The position numbers and the translations under genes are program-made. Below are positions 56,301 to 64,000 of a stretch of 64,000 bases of DNA, piece after piece. This stretch comes from Crateriforma conspicua (GTDB lineage: Bacteria; Planctomycetota; Planctomycetia; Pirellulales; Pirellulaceae). The notes beneath the pieces were generated by a model. It saw only the letters and a list, made by a program, of their open reading frames with translations, searched no databases and was not told where the DNA came from. The DNA lies in assembly GCF_007752935.1 (NCBI RefSeq), contig NZ_CP036319.1, positions 434,001-498,000 on the forward strand, written 5' to 3'. Numbering within the stretch: position 1 is the first letter of the stretch; each line of letters opens with the position of its first letter.

Positions 56301-56975
56301 GTGACGCCGGAGATGGCGGATCGATGGTTGAAGTACGTCGCCCCGGTGGTCGCCGACGCGGCCCGGATCCAAGGCACATTCGATGCCTATGTCGATGTCG
56401 GCGACGTGAACCTGGACCAACCGGCCGACAGCCACGTTGCCGGACGGCTGGACATTGTGGAGGTCCAGATGCTGTCCGGACCGATGACGACGCCGATCAT
56501 CGCGGGGTTGGATCAATTGCGTGGGCTGACCGGCGCGCCGAAGGATCGCACCGAGACAAAGCTGGTGTCGTTGCCCGCCCAGCAGGTCGACTTCGAGTTG
56601 GCCGATCGTATGGTGACTCACCGGCGACTGGTCATGCAGGTCGACCAGGCACAGATCTTCACCGGCGGCCGAGTCCACACCGACGGGCGATTGAACTTGG
56701 TGGCCCAGGTGCCGCTGAACGAGCGGTGGTTGGGCAGCGACCTACGCATGCTAAGCGGCCAGACGTTGCGGTTCCCGATCAGCGGTACGATCTGGCAGCC
56801 TCAGTTGGACAACCGCGAGATGGCTCGGGCACTGACCGGGCTGGGGCAGCAGGCGGCCAGCGCGGCGGCGGAAAACTACCTGGACCGTGGCCGCCAGAAG
56901 ATCAACAGCGAGATCAACCGCGGCATCGAACGGCTCAACGAGTCCCTGAACCTTGGGCCGATCCTGGGCTGGTGA
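53337..56975 (+). CDS. AsmA-like large envelope protein
   Basis: 1212 residues. Basic N-terminus, a membrane anchor (about 33-55), then a long beta-rich periplasmic part without repeats. The C-terminal region (about 1115-1190) fits the AsmA-like C-terminal domain: GRVHTDGRLNLVAQVPL, LRFPISGTIWQPQLDNREMA. Members of this group (AsmA, TamB) bridge the envelope and move lipids or help insert outer-membrane proteins. It lies 120 bases after the DinG gene, with the preceding AAGG next to the ATG. The exact family (AsmA, TamB or DUF748) is not certain. Confidence 0.7.
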   Translation: MRVVLKSHRLLDQLDRSQRQKTNRRREDRMRRRNLILLVTAAFLVLVVLSLPSLVSHTGFARSFLQEIGDDYDLDLDAEGVRVGWLTPLQLTRVTIDGRNAESRIRVDRVDTSLTAWDLVSSSMDQLGAIDVRGLRVDCLWNGGRCGLEDDLHALMQSDSESSATVSAVVRLQEVGVNVHDVRTDQTWSLNQSNAEITIQPDAIQANASGVLREPGGSEGSVQADVQWTPNSETVAQADGRETWKAAVDLESLPLSIMALIGPRLIDDPSLLPEEIGGELTGQITSTGFDDGVMDVSLRGVKVRNFVAAMASPSPDGRPTTRRWGNELATLSGDLVCLTDSVVGRDLTVVTDFARVDFDGAISNSTSFVDPNDHLLAWFRSIAGRASAEIDLARLDAAMPGVLPMRDGVSIVDGRIVATAESLVNDASGGSRSRVTLRSEAIRARTNGGNVDVAPVQMVATVAEDRGTLRADEFRLQSTFARATGGGDLRRGQADVQVDFGKLAETLQPLFDLSESPLRGTIEGQIDWNVDRQDRWRLRGNGRGSQLALTLPDGGRLRRDAVDASVEATGVWDGQTLSELDTAIVQLRSDGVHLSAELQQPTRIDGGAATKLPLRLTGNGPLGTLHSMIANWTPSTIASVDGSFQIAAELQASAGGATLRTLSGDLRAVRVVTPQREYQQNHLDIHFAGDVSSSADDLRVDELTLKGDTVSAALAGRWSEQAKQMEMHWRADLRQLQGSVRPRIAASAEIRQASFQGNAPAASADTDGWLVDGYCEGRVKLAGLADGRYRIDTTATGSNIAVIQPPQSAGQTPRTVWFEPDLKLDGRLMLDSATGVVQADHTKLTSGWFTTELSGPASWQPGNYDVRLKGPTSLKMDEVARLLTTLTGTPIAAAGQYQTPVAIRVGMSKAGDVAFDISGDLGWESAAVGGIDLGPAQIPFHMTETTVTIDRSSVPVGDGAVILDGAVDYRPGPIRMRLTPGQIARQIRVTPEMADRWLKYVAPVVADAARIQGTFDAYVDVGDVNLDQPADSHVAGRLDIVEVQMLSGPMTTPIIAGLDQLRGLTGAPKDRTETKLVSLPAQQVDFELADRMVTHRRLVMQVDQAQIFTGGRVHTDGRLNLVAQVPLNERWLGSDLRMLSGQTLRFPISGTIWQPQLDNREMARALTGLGQQAASAAAENYLDRGRQKINSEINRGIERLNESLNLGPILGW

Positions 56976-56990
56976 GATGCCAGCGTCTTT

Positions 56991-57141
56991 CACCCTCCCG
57001 CTTGCGCGTGGTTGATTTGTGGCGTCAGCCCTCCCCTCGCTTTGGCTCGACCCTCCCGGAGGGAGGGTGAAGATTACGGAATTTACCCTCCCTCCGGGAG
57101 GGTCGCGAAGTGAGCTTCAGCGAACTCACGCGGGGAGGGTG
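56991..57141. repeat. REP-like nested palindrome
   Basis: A perfect 20-base inverted repeat (57049-57068 and 57085-57104) with a 16-base spacer, rich in CCCTCCC/GGGAGGG. It sits within an outer pair of caccctccc (56991-56999) and gggagggtg (57133-57141). Repeats of this style look like bacterial REP/BIME elements in planctomycetes; whether other copies exist in the genome cannot be seen here. Confidence 0.8.
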
Positions 57142-57157
57142 GATCGCTGGGCGCACG

Positions 57158-57189
57158 AAAAAACGGCCGCGAAATGGCTTCGCGGCCGT
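57158..57189 (-). terminator. Intrinsic terminator, minus strand
   Basis: An 11-base stem (acggccgcgaa / ttcgcggccgt) with a short loop, followed on the minus strand by six U residues (aaaaaa at 57158-57163). It lies about 65 bases past the stop of the second PEP-CTERM gene. Confidence 0.88.
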
Positions 57190-57254
57190 GGATGAACGGT
57201 TCGACTGCACGAGTTCAGCAAGCCAGCTCGTCAAGAGTCGCGGTTGAGCCCGCC

Positions 57255-57917
57255 TCAGGCAACCTTCTTGCGACGCACTCGGCGGTAGACCGCACCGCAC
57301 CCCAGCAAAGTCAAGCAAGCAACGCTGGAGGGTTCGGGAACGGCAGTGATCTGATAGGTGCCAATCGGAAACGGAGTTGTTGCCCCCGCATTTGTGGCCT
57401 CACCATCCAGTGCATTGGGACCAGAGAAGGTCCACTCCGCTATGTTGAAAGCACCTGGGCCTGTGTCATCATTCCGATAGGCCCATCCATCCAAATACTC
57501 CCAAGCTTCTCCCGTTCCGTCGGTTCCGGGAGTCCCAAACGTGTCGACAATCGAACCGTTAAGGTTCAATACAACTGAATCATCGCCGTTGATAGATCCA
57601 CCACCGGTGATCGTGGGAGCAAATCCGAAAAACGTGTTGAATTCAGCTGCGTTTGGCGTGATGTAAATGAATTCGCCAGCGCCGATGCTCACGCCGGAGA
57701 AATCGACGGTCACGGACGGGGTAGCATTTGCGTTGAAATAGTATTCAAGGGTGTAACCGGCAAGGTCAGCTGAGGCTGTAGTGGAGTACAGTTCGACTGC
57801 CTTCGGAGTTCCTCCAGAAAGTGGACCATCAACTAAACCGGTAACGACCAACGCGGCGTTCGCCGGAGCCATCCAAGTGCAAGCAGCCGCCACCAACGCG
57901 AATAAAACCTTCTTCAT
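57255..57917 (-). CDS. PEP-CTERM sorting domain protein (second)
   Basis: 220 residues. Signal peptide about 1-21 (ending PANAA). Exported part rich in beta strands, with TGLVDGPLSGGTPKAVELYS, AGYTLEYYF, and NLNGSIVDTFG, similar in pattern to a lamin-tail-like fold. C-terminal sorting signal VPEPS, hydrophobic helix, then basic RRVRRKKVA. Probably targeted by an exosortase elsewhere in the genome. Terminated at 57158-57189. AT-rich codon use compared with neighbours. Confidence 0.88.
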   Translation of the reverse strand: MKKVLFALVAAACTWMAPANAALVVTGLVDGPLSGGTPKAVELYSTTASADLAGYTLEYYFNANATPSVTVDFSGVSIGAGEFIYITPNAAEFNTFFGFAPTITGGGSINGDDSVVLNLNGSIVDTFGTPGTDGTGEAWEYLDGWAYRNDDTGPGAFNIAEWTFSGPNALDGEATNAGATTPFPIGTYQITAVPEPSSVACLTLLGCGAVYRRVRRKKVA

Positions 57918-58275
57918 TGTTTAACCTCAAGGCGCTTTGGAATCAGTGCGAATTCGAGTGTGTTCGTCGGCACGATAGTAGCCCCTCACTTGTTCTGAAC
58001 AATGTAAAAATGCGGGGACTTGGTAAACTTAACGTAATCCTTACAAACGTCAAATCGCGGTGTCGTCGCGATCGCGACAGATTCGAAATCTTGAAGTCCA
58101 TTTTTCGTCAAATTGGTGGTTGAGCAGGGCCTTTCTTCGCTGGCATGCCTCTCGTAGCCTGTCCAGCGTTACGTCATGCTGTGCCTGACGACTCCTGGGT
58201 CACGTCTGGCGTGGCCGATGTATTGCGAAGCCGGAGATTCACCGCCGGCGTATTCCACGAAAAAGATCTGATCGT
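57918..58275. other. AT-richer gap before repeat-protein gene
   Basis: About 360 bases between the second PEP-CTERM gene (minus) and the plus-strand repeat-protein gene; it should hold both promoters. No hairpin, RNA or gene was recognised. The second gene has no ATG in frame near its start, only a TTG at 58276. Confidence 0.4.
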
Positions 58276-59823
58276 TTGTCAACTGAATTGCTTTCCGGGC
58301 TGCTTGGCTCCGACGTTGATCCCGCCGAGGCGGGGGTGCGGCTGGGGCAAATGGCCGCCGATTTGGAATTGGACGTGGCGGCGCTTCTGCGGTCCATGGC
58401 GGCCGACCCACAGCGGCTGGCCGACAGCGATCCGGCGATCCTGGGCGGCCTGTTTCGGCTGTTCCATTTGCGGCTGGCCCGTGCGGGCATCGAATCGATT
58501 CCCGAAGACACCGAGTTCGCCAAGCTGGCCCATGGCTGGATCGGTGCGATCCTGTCCGCGGTCCCCGAAGTCACGCCGAACCAATTTCTGTTGCTGCAAC
58601 TGCTGGCCACCCGCGGCAGCGATGCGTCGCTGGGCGTTTTGGTGAACCAACTCCGCCAGCGGCCTCCACAGACTTGGATGCAGGCCGGACAGATCTTGGG
58701 GCCGTTGATGCAGCGAGACGGCTGGAACGTCGACGCCGTCTACCCCGATCTGCTGGACTGCCTGAGTTCGCCGGCGATGGCCGCACCGGTGTTGGACTTG
58801 GCCAACTTTCTGTACCGCAAAGGTCGCGTGGGCCGGCATCCGGCCGCCGATCAGTTGACGGTGTTGAATCACTTGCTGGGCGAAGTCAGCGGACGATTGT
58901 CGCGGTTTGAAGAAGATCCGCGGTCGTTCGGCGACGACGTCGAAACGGTCCAGAATCGCTTGTCCGAATCCGTGGCGCTGGCGGTGTCGTTGTGCGACGC
59001 GGTGGGGCTGATCGGTGACGAATCGTCCATCGGCAAGCTGAACCAAGCCATCGAGCTGAAGCACCGTCGGGTGCAGTGCGAGGCCGCCGGGGCGCTGGCA
59101 CGCTTGGACGACGATCTGGGCAAGAAGCGGTTGCTGCAGTTGACCGAAGAACCCGCCGCACGGCTGCGGGCGATCCAGTACGCCGATGAACTGGGATTTG
59201 GCGATGACGTGGATCCCGATCAACGCACCGAAACCGCGTCGGCCGAAAGCGAAATGGCGCTGTGGCTGACCCAGCCGCAACAAATGGGCGTGCCGCCGAC
59301 CGGGGTCGAAGTGATCGAGAGTCGCCGGATGATGTGGCCCAGCTTTGACGATCCGATCGACGTCCATTTGGTCCGGTTCGAATACAACTTTGGCGATCGC
59401 CAATACAGCAATATCGGAATCGTGGGGCCGGTGACGTTTGCCCTGGCCGCCGACGTCGCGGATCTGCCGGTCGACGACATCTTTGCGATCTACGCCGGCT
59501 GGCACGCCGAACACAACGAGATCTTCACCGTCGCGGCGGACCAGCTGAACGAGGCTCAAAAGCGTCTGATGGCCGCCTATCGCGATCACTTGGATCGGGC
59601 CGGTTACGAAGACGCCACGCCGGAATTGCTGGGTCTGTTCTTGGACGAAACCGCGGGGATCTTTCGCGCCGTTCGGGATGAAACGGAGTGCCGTGTGGTC
59701 ACCGATGGTCTGGAAACGATCGACCAGCCGATCGCCGGGCGTCAGCGACCGCTTCAGGGCGGCGACGTCTTCAATCTGTACAAGGGCCGCAAAATGTTGC
59801 GGACGTTCAATCCCGGCACATAG
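58276..59823 (+). CDS. HEAT-like repeat protein
   Basis: 515 residues. The first 300 or so are helical repeats resembling HEAT/Armadillo (for example VQCEAAGALARLDDDLGKKRLLQL), a protein-binding scaffold. The C-terminal 180 residues (about 330-515) have beta-like segments with no recognised domain. TTG at 58276 is chosen, because no in-frame ATG exists closer than the middle of the first repeats. No ribosome-binding site is evident, so the start is uncertain. Function unknown. Confidence 0.65.
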   Translation: MSTELLSGLLGSDVDPAEAGVRLGQMAADLELDVAALLRSMAADPQRLADSDPAILGGLFRLFHLRLARAGIESIPEDTEFAKLAHGWIGAILSAVPEVTPNQFLLLQLLATRGSDASLGVLVNQLRQRPPQTWMQAGQILGPLMQRDGWNVDAVYPDLLDCLSSPAMAAPVLDLANFLYRKGRVGRHPAADQLTVLNHLLGEVSGRLSRFEEDPRSFGDDVETVQNRLSESVALAVSLCDAVGLIGDESSIGKLNQAIELKHRRVQCEAAGALARLDDDLGKKRLLQLTEEPAARLRAIQYADELGFGDDVDPDQRTETASAESEMALWLTQPQQMGVPPTGVEVIESRRMMWPSFDDPIDVHLVRFEYNFGDRQYSNIGIVGPVTFALAADVADLPVDDIFAIYAGWHAEHNEIFTVAADQLNEAQKRLMAAYRDHLDRAGYEDATPELLGLFLDETAGIFRAVRDETECRVVTDGLETIDQPIAGRQRPLQGGDVFNLYKGRKMLRTFNPGT

Positions 59824-60047
59824 GCCGCTTGCATCGCCTCAGCGACCCCCAACGCGTATGGGTAATGGCGGGGACCCGAGTGGCAATCTGCCAAGATCGG
59901 CCGCGATGCTGCGAAACCCATTCGTCTATCGCCCAGCCGGCGTTTGACCCACAATGCGTCTTTCCGTCCAGCCGACCGGTACGCCAGAACGCGTGATCGG
60001 AGCCCGGACAAAACCAGAACGAATGACCGAATCGGTTTCTGTATCCG

Positions 60048-60689
60048 ATGACCAAAGAAGAATCCAACGTGATTGAGGTCGACGGCCAATTGGTCGACCT
60101 TCGCAACCGACATCTCGCGGCACTACTGGCTTGGCTGATCCCCGGTGCGGGGCATTTTTATCAGGGGCGTCGCGCCAAGGGCGGGCTGTTTGTGATCAGC
60201 ATTCTGATGATTTGGATTCTCGGTTTCGCCCTGGGCGGCAATCATGTCGTCTACGCGTCTTGGCAACCGGGCGACAAACGCTGGCATTATTTCTTGCAGG
60301 CCGGTGTCGGTGCCGCCGCTTTGCCGGCCCTGATTCAGGGCGACCGGATGCGGCGGATGACCGATCCGACGACCGGACGAACGCTGGACGGGTACCAGCC
60401 GCTTTGGAACGGGTTCATGGCCCCGCCGCACCGTCCGGTGATTGAAAAGAACGCCGACGAGGTTTCGGCATGGTATGCCCGGCGAGGCGCCGGTTACGAA
60501 ATGGGAACCTGGTACACGATGATCGCCGGGTTGTTGAACATCCTGGTGATTTACGACGCCTACGCGGGACCATTGTCGATTCCGATCAGCGGTCGCAAGG
60601 GACGCGAGCGAGCCAAAGAGGACGCGGATGAATCGGTCGAACCCGATGGCGACGGATCGCACCAGCCTGCGACCACGGCATCCGCTTAG
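60048..60689 (+). CDS. DUF6677-like planctomycete membrane protein
   Basis: 213 residues with about four transmembrane segments. The opening segment NRHLAALLAWLIPGAGHFYQGRRAKGGLF fits the DUF6677/TM2-type start (short motif GAGHFYQGR). It ends in a charged low-complexity tail. Function unknown. It leads a cluster with a small membrane protein and trkA on the same strand. Confidence 0.72.
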   Translation: MTKEESNVIEVDGQLVDLRNRHLAALLAWLIPGAGHFYQGRRAKGGLFVISILMIWILGFALGGNHVVYASWQPGDKRWHYFLQAGVGAAALPALIQGDRMRRMTDPTTGRTLDGYQPLWNGFMAPPHRPVIEKNADEVSAWYARRGAGYEMGTWYTMIAGLLNILVIYDAYAGPLSIPISGRKGRERAKEDADESVEPDGDGSHQPATTASA

Positions 60690-60752
60690 CCGCTTTCCCC
60701 ACTCCGCCCCTCAAGTCTGACGACAAGCCGTCCTTCATTCAGGCACGCATCC

Positions 60753-60944
60753 ATGCTTTCGATCTCGCCGACCTACTTGCTGTACTTCGTGCCGTTGCTG
60801 ATCGCGATCTCGTTGGTGTTCGGTGCGACACGCCACGAAGACATGAATCTGGTTTTGCGTCACGCGGCCGGAACGGCGCGTTGGATCGGCGGATTCATGG
60901 GGCTGATCTTTGTCGTGTTGCTCGTTTTGGAATACATCGTCTAG
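60753..60944 (+). CDS. Small two-TM membrane protein
   Basis: 63 residues: hydrophobic segments about 6-23 and 43-61, joined by a loop with TRHEDMNLVLRHAAGTARW. The stop is eight bases before the trkA start, so they are probably co-translated. No domain recognised. Confidence 0.65.
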   Translation: MLSISPTYLLYFVPLLIAISLVFGATRHEDMNLVLRHAAGTARWIGGFMGLIFVVLLVLEYIV

Positions 60945-60953
60945 GAACGATCG

Positions 60954-62300
60954 ATGCGTGTTTTAACTCTGGGCGGCGGAACCGTCGGACGGTGGGTGGC
61001 CGACATGCTGTGCCGACGCCGGCACAGCGTGACCGTGATCGACAACGATCCGGAAAACGTTCGTCGGTTGAACAGTGAACTGGACGTCCGGGCGATCGAA
61101 GGCAGCGCATCGCAGGCCACCCTGTTGTTCCAGGCCGATGTGCTGAGCGCCGACCTGTGCTTGGCCGTGACCGGCGACGACGAAGTCAACATCGTGGGCG
61201 CCAGCATGGCCAAAGCGCTGGGAGCACGCCGCAGCATCGCGCGGGTCTATGCGCCAGCCCTTCGTGACTTGAGCACGTTCGATTACCAAAGCCATTTCCG
61301 AATCGATAGCCTGCTGAGTTTGGAACAACTGTCCGCGTTGGAACTGGCGCGTGCCATCCGCAACCCCGATTCGATCCCGCTGGAGCACTTTGCCCGAGGC
61401 CAACTGGAAGTCTATGAATTGGACGTGGCGACCGGCGCCGATGCGGCCGGCCAGCGGTTGACCGATCTGAAGCTACCCAGCGGCGTGCGGGTCGGATCGA
61501 TCGCTCGTGACGGACGCATGTGGATCGCCAGCGGTGCCGATGAAACGCGTCCCGGCGACCGTGTGTCGCTGGTCGGGATGCCCGATGACGTTGCCAAAGC
61601 ACGCGACTTGTTCAGCGGATCGACGGGCAAGAAACGGGCGTCCAAAGTCATGGTCGCTGGTGGCGGCGAAACGGGATACCACGTTGCCGCTTCGTTGTGT
61701 TCGCACGGTTATCGGGTGACCCTGTTGGAATTGGCCGCGCACCGCTGCGATATCCTGGCCAAGCTGTTGCCCGAGGTCACCGTGGTCAACGCCAATGCGA
61801 ACCGACGCAGCATCTTGGAAGACGAAGGTGCCGGAACGGTCGACTACTTCGTCGCCTGCACCGGCAACGATGAAAACAACATCATGGCGGGCGTTGAAGC
61901 GCGCGAACTGGGGGCATCCCGTGTGCTGTGTTTGGTCGGGCGCCCCGACTATGCAAACGTGGTCGGAAAATTGGGGATCGATCGCGCGGTCAGTGAACGT
62001 GACGTCGTCGCGCGACAAATCTTGGGCTTCTTGAACGAAGGTGCCATCATCAGCCAGCGAAAGTTGCCCAACGGTGCGATCGCGGTCTGCGAACTGGAAG
62101 TGATGGAAGGCAGTCGTGTGACCCAAGCCCCGCTGGCCGATCTGCCATTGGCGGGACGTTGCTTGATCGCAGGATTCCAGCGGGACGGTTTCGTCCGCGT
62201 GCCTCGTGCCGATGACACATTGCAGGCCGACGACATCGTCGTGGCCTTGGTCGATCAGGACGCCGCCGGCGAGTGCTTGCCGCTGTTCGACCGTGGCTAA
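60954..62300 (+). CDS. trkA: TrkA-type potassium uptake regulatory protein
   Basis: 448 residues: two RCK_N/RCK_C units. The first NAD-binding Rossmann motif is LGGGTVGRWVA (about 6-16), followed by the acidic VIDNDPE end of the second strand; the second is MVAGGGETGYHVA (about 233). Each is followed by a TrkA_C-type domain. The protein gates a TrkH channel, which is not in the window. AGGA lies just before the ATG. Part of the cluster with the two small membrane protein genes. Confidence 0.9.
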   Translation: MRVLTLGGGTVGRWVADMLCRRRHSVTVIDNDPENVRRLNSELDVRAIEGSASQATLLFQADVLSADLCLAVTGDDEVNIVGASMAKALGARRSIARVYAPALRDLSTFDYQSHFRIDSLLSLEQLSALELARAIRNPDSIPLEHFARGQLEVYELDVATGADAAGQRLTDLKLPSGVRVGSIARDGRMWIASGADETRPGDRVSLVGMPDDVAKARDLFSGSTGKKRASKVMVAGGGETGYHVAASLCSHGYRVTLLELAAHRCDILAKLLPEVTVVNANANRRSILEDEGAGTVDYFVACTGNDENNIMAGVEARELGASRVLCLVGRPDYANVVGKLGIDRAVSERDVVARQILGFLNEGAIISQRKLPNGAIAVCELEVMEGSRVTQAPLADLPLAGRCLIAGFQRDGFVRVPRADDTLQADDIVVALVDQDAAGECLPLFDRG

Positions 62301-62341
62301 TGCCGGCCCGGTTTTGAAACGGGCCGGATCATCAAGACGGC

Positions 62342-63193
62342 TCAGTTGTCAAACCAACCCAGCGACTGCAGAAAGCTCATCGCGCGATCGGTCGTCGAAC
62401 GGTACGCCGAATTGTCGCCTTTGCCGGCATTGAAGAATCCGTGGCCTTCGCCTTCGTACAAGTACAGTTCCGAGCGCAGACCCGCTTCGGTCATCTTGTC
62501 GCGAAAGCGTTTCGCGGTGGCAACGGGGATCAGTTTGTCCTCGGTGCCCAAGAACACGATTGCTGGCGGGTCGTCCTTGGTGATGTTTTCCGACGGCGAG
62601 AATTCCTTCACTCGATCGCCGACACGGGCGTCGCCCCACTGACCCGGACGGTTGTCGTAAACCGGATTGAACAACAGCAATGCGTTGGGCTTACGTGACA
62701 CGCCGTCAACGGCGACGTCATCCATCATGCCCAGGAAAGACGCCAAGTGGCCACCGGCACTGCCACCGCCGGCCGCGATACGATTCGGATCGATGCCCAA
62801 TTCCGACGCATGACTGCGGATGTATCGAAAGGCATCGGAGACGTCTTCGGTGCACGTGATCGGTGGCAGCTTCGACTTTTTATCCAACAGCCGATATTCC
62901 ACGCGAAAGCACACCACGCCTCGATCGGCCAGTTCCAAGCTGTGTTGGCTGAACTGACCCGGTTTGCCACCGGTCCAACCGCCGCCGTGAATGAAGACGA
63001 CCGCCGAACGCTGGTCTTCGGCGGTCCAATCGGTCGGTCGGGTAAAGTCGATCCGCAAATCGCGTCCATCGACCGTCTTGTAAATCAACGATCCTTCGGT
63101 CACCGACGACCCGTCGCCGCCCGGTGCCTGGTCGGCCACCAGTGTGGAAGCGAAACCGAACAGGCAAACAACGACGGCGATGGTGCGGATCAT
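62342..63193 (-). CDS. Exported alpha/beta-hydrolase (esterase/lipase-like)
   Basis: 283 residues. Signal peptide about 1-20 (ending LVADQ). Oxyanion motif HGGGW, nucleophile GGGSAGGH (Ser in the elbow), acid Asp in FLGTEDKLIPV and His in GEGHGF. This is the BD-FAE/acetyl-xylan-esterase-like family. Probably extracytoplasmic, on sugar esters (inference). It lies six bases after the NRDE gene on the same strand, so they may be co-transcribed. Confidence 0.88.
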   Translation of the reverse strand: MIRTIAVVVCLFGFASTLVADQAPGGDGSSVTEGSLIYKTVDGRDLRIDFTRPTDWTAEDQRSAVVFIHGGGWTGGKPGQFSQHSLELADRGVVCFRVEYRLLDKKSKLPPITCTEDVSDAFRYIRSHASELGIDPNRIAAGGGSAGGHLASFLGMMDDVAVDGVSRKPNALLLFNPVYDNRPGQWGDARVGDRVKEFSPSENITKDDPPAIVFLGTEDKLIPVATAKRFRDKMTEAGLRSELYLYEGEGHGFFNAGKGDNSAYRSTTDRAMSFLQSLGWFDN

Positions 63194-63199
63194 GGCGAT

Positions 63200-63973
63200 T
63201 TAAACCCTTGCTTTGGTGCGTGCTTCACGAAGACCACGGCTAAGGATATCACGCAGCATCGGTGAATAGTCCTCGTACTTCGACTGATCCGGTGCACCGC
63301 TGCTGAATTGATAGATCGCATCGCGAGGCTTGACGCCCAAAGCGATCAGCGAACTGCTGACCGTTTGGTAATCGCCGTTGCGGACGACCATGCTGGGGCG
63401 ACCCGGGCCGACCGGGGCACGAGCGAACACGCGGCTGGCAACGGCCAGGAACTTCACCGGCGAATCCAGCGTCTGAAGCGTCAACAGTCGACGTGCCATT
63501 TGCACCCGTTGGTCTTCCGGGTCGTTCAAGTCGCGGGCGCCGATGATGTTCAGGCCTTCCTGCAAGGGAGCGACCGAAACTTGTTCTTCGGCATAGATCG
63601 CGTAGCCCGCTTGGGCGTCGGCCACAATGATGTTGCAGCCTTCGTACCGCGTCTTGTCCAGTTCCATTTCCGCTTTGGCCAAGGCCTTGCTAGCCGAAGT
63701 GCATCGCAGCAAATCCAATGCAAGCAAACCGCGGGATCGTTGACCGAACAACGGCGATGCGGTCGCGCGATTGGTCAGTCCGACGAACAAGCCATTCTGG
63801 TTAACGCCCAACCACGTGCCGCCGGCTTTTTGGTCGATGCCGCATAAGACACGAGGTTTCCCAGATTGAATGGAAGGTAATTGGCTGGGGCGATCGATGT
63901 ATTCCTCGCGGTTAGCGGCAACCAAAATGGGGCTTTCGGGGACCAGACGGTACTGAACGGCCAGTAAGCACAT
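63200..63973 (-). CDS. NRDE/TANGO2 family protein
   Basis: 257 residues. N-terminal MCLLAVQYRLVPESPILVAANREE carries the NRDE motif and Cys2, the likely N-terminal nucleophile after Met removal, and RPSQLPSI follows. The TANGO2 family may transport or metabolise haem, but the bacterial role is unproven. The ATG is at 63973, near the window end; no promoter seen. It is followed by the esterase gene. Confidence 0.88.
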   Translation of the reverse strand: MCLLAVQYRLVPESPILVAANREEYIDRPSQLPSIQSGKPRVLCGIDQKAGGTWLGVNQNGLFVGLTNRATASPLFGQRSRGLLALDLLRCTSASKALAKAEMELDKTRYEGCNIIVADAQAGYAIYAEEQVSVAPLQEGLNIIGARDLNDPEDQRVQMARRLLTLQTLDSPVKFLAVASRVFARAPVGPGRPSMVVRNGDYQTVSSSLIALGVKPRDAIYQFSSGAPDQSKYEDYSPMLRDILSRGLREARTKARV

Positions 63974-64000
63974 CTCGCAGCTTTCAATTTCAAAGATCGG

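Noticed and set aside
1-64000. CRISPR arrays, tRNA or rRNA genes, insertion sequences, integrases
   Set aside because: Gaps between genes were read for repeat-spacer patterns, cloverleaf signals and transposase motifs; none was found.

Overview
The window looks like a piece of chromosome from a planctomycete of the Pirellulaceae type (Rhodopirellula, Stieleria or Crateriforma-like). The evidence is the gene content: a formylglycine sulfatase, a DUF1080 protein, an adjacent DUF1552/DUF1592 pair, an SHD1 protein, PEP-CTERM proteins, a Hanks-type pseudokinase, and many stand-alone genes on both strands with only short operons. Most genes are GC-rich. The two PEP-CTERM genes sit in visibly AT-richer patches. 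No rRNA, tRNA, CRISPR array, insertion sequence or prophage was recognised.

Layout. 1-5.9 kb: end of a DUF2461 gene, a histidine kinase, a small conserved-looking protein, a type II secretion F-type membrane protein, and a Tat-exported TIM-barrel protein overlapping nadE. 5.9-10.5 kb: a degenerate glutamate-synthase-like pair (GXGXG helix domain plus a barrel that has lost its iron-sulfur cysteines), and two purine nucleoside phosphorylases either side of a DUF1080 protein. 10.8-20.7 kb: a HerA-like ATPase, a DUF255 thioredoxin-fold protein, gyrB, and a cytochrome c-type sensor kinase coupled by an ATGA overlap to rnhA. 21-30.5 kb: an exported SHD1 protein with ten near-identical 57-bp repeats followed by a clear terminator, GrpB, a membrane pseudokinase, a methyltransferase, a CHAT-like protein without its catalytic residues, and an exported thioredoxin-like protein. 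30.6-40 kb: sulfatase, sigma factor, AlkA-like glycosylase, oligoendopeptidase F and pyruvate:ferredoxin oxidoreductase. 40-50.9 kb: glutaminyl-cyclase-like peptidase, DUF481 outer-membrane protein, PEP-CTERM protein, DUF202, ROK kinase, DUF1552/DUF1592 pair and a zinc-ribbon membrane protein. 51-64 kb: DinG-like helicase, a 1212-residue AsmA-like protein, a REP-like palindrome, a second PEP-CTERM protein, a repeat protein, a DUF6677/small membrane protein/TrkA cluster, an esterase and a TANGO2/NRDE protein.

The genes do not form one pathway. Recurring themes are purine and NAD metabolism, envelope and export functions, redox sensing, and several proteins that keep a family fold but have lost catalytic residues (pseudokinase, CHAT, glutamate-synthase barrel). 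The most distinctive items are the repeat-bearing SHD1 protein, the two-gene glutamate-synthase remnant, and the haem-sensor kinase coupled to RNase HI.
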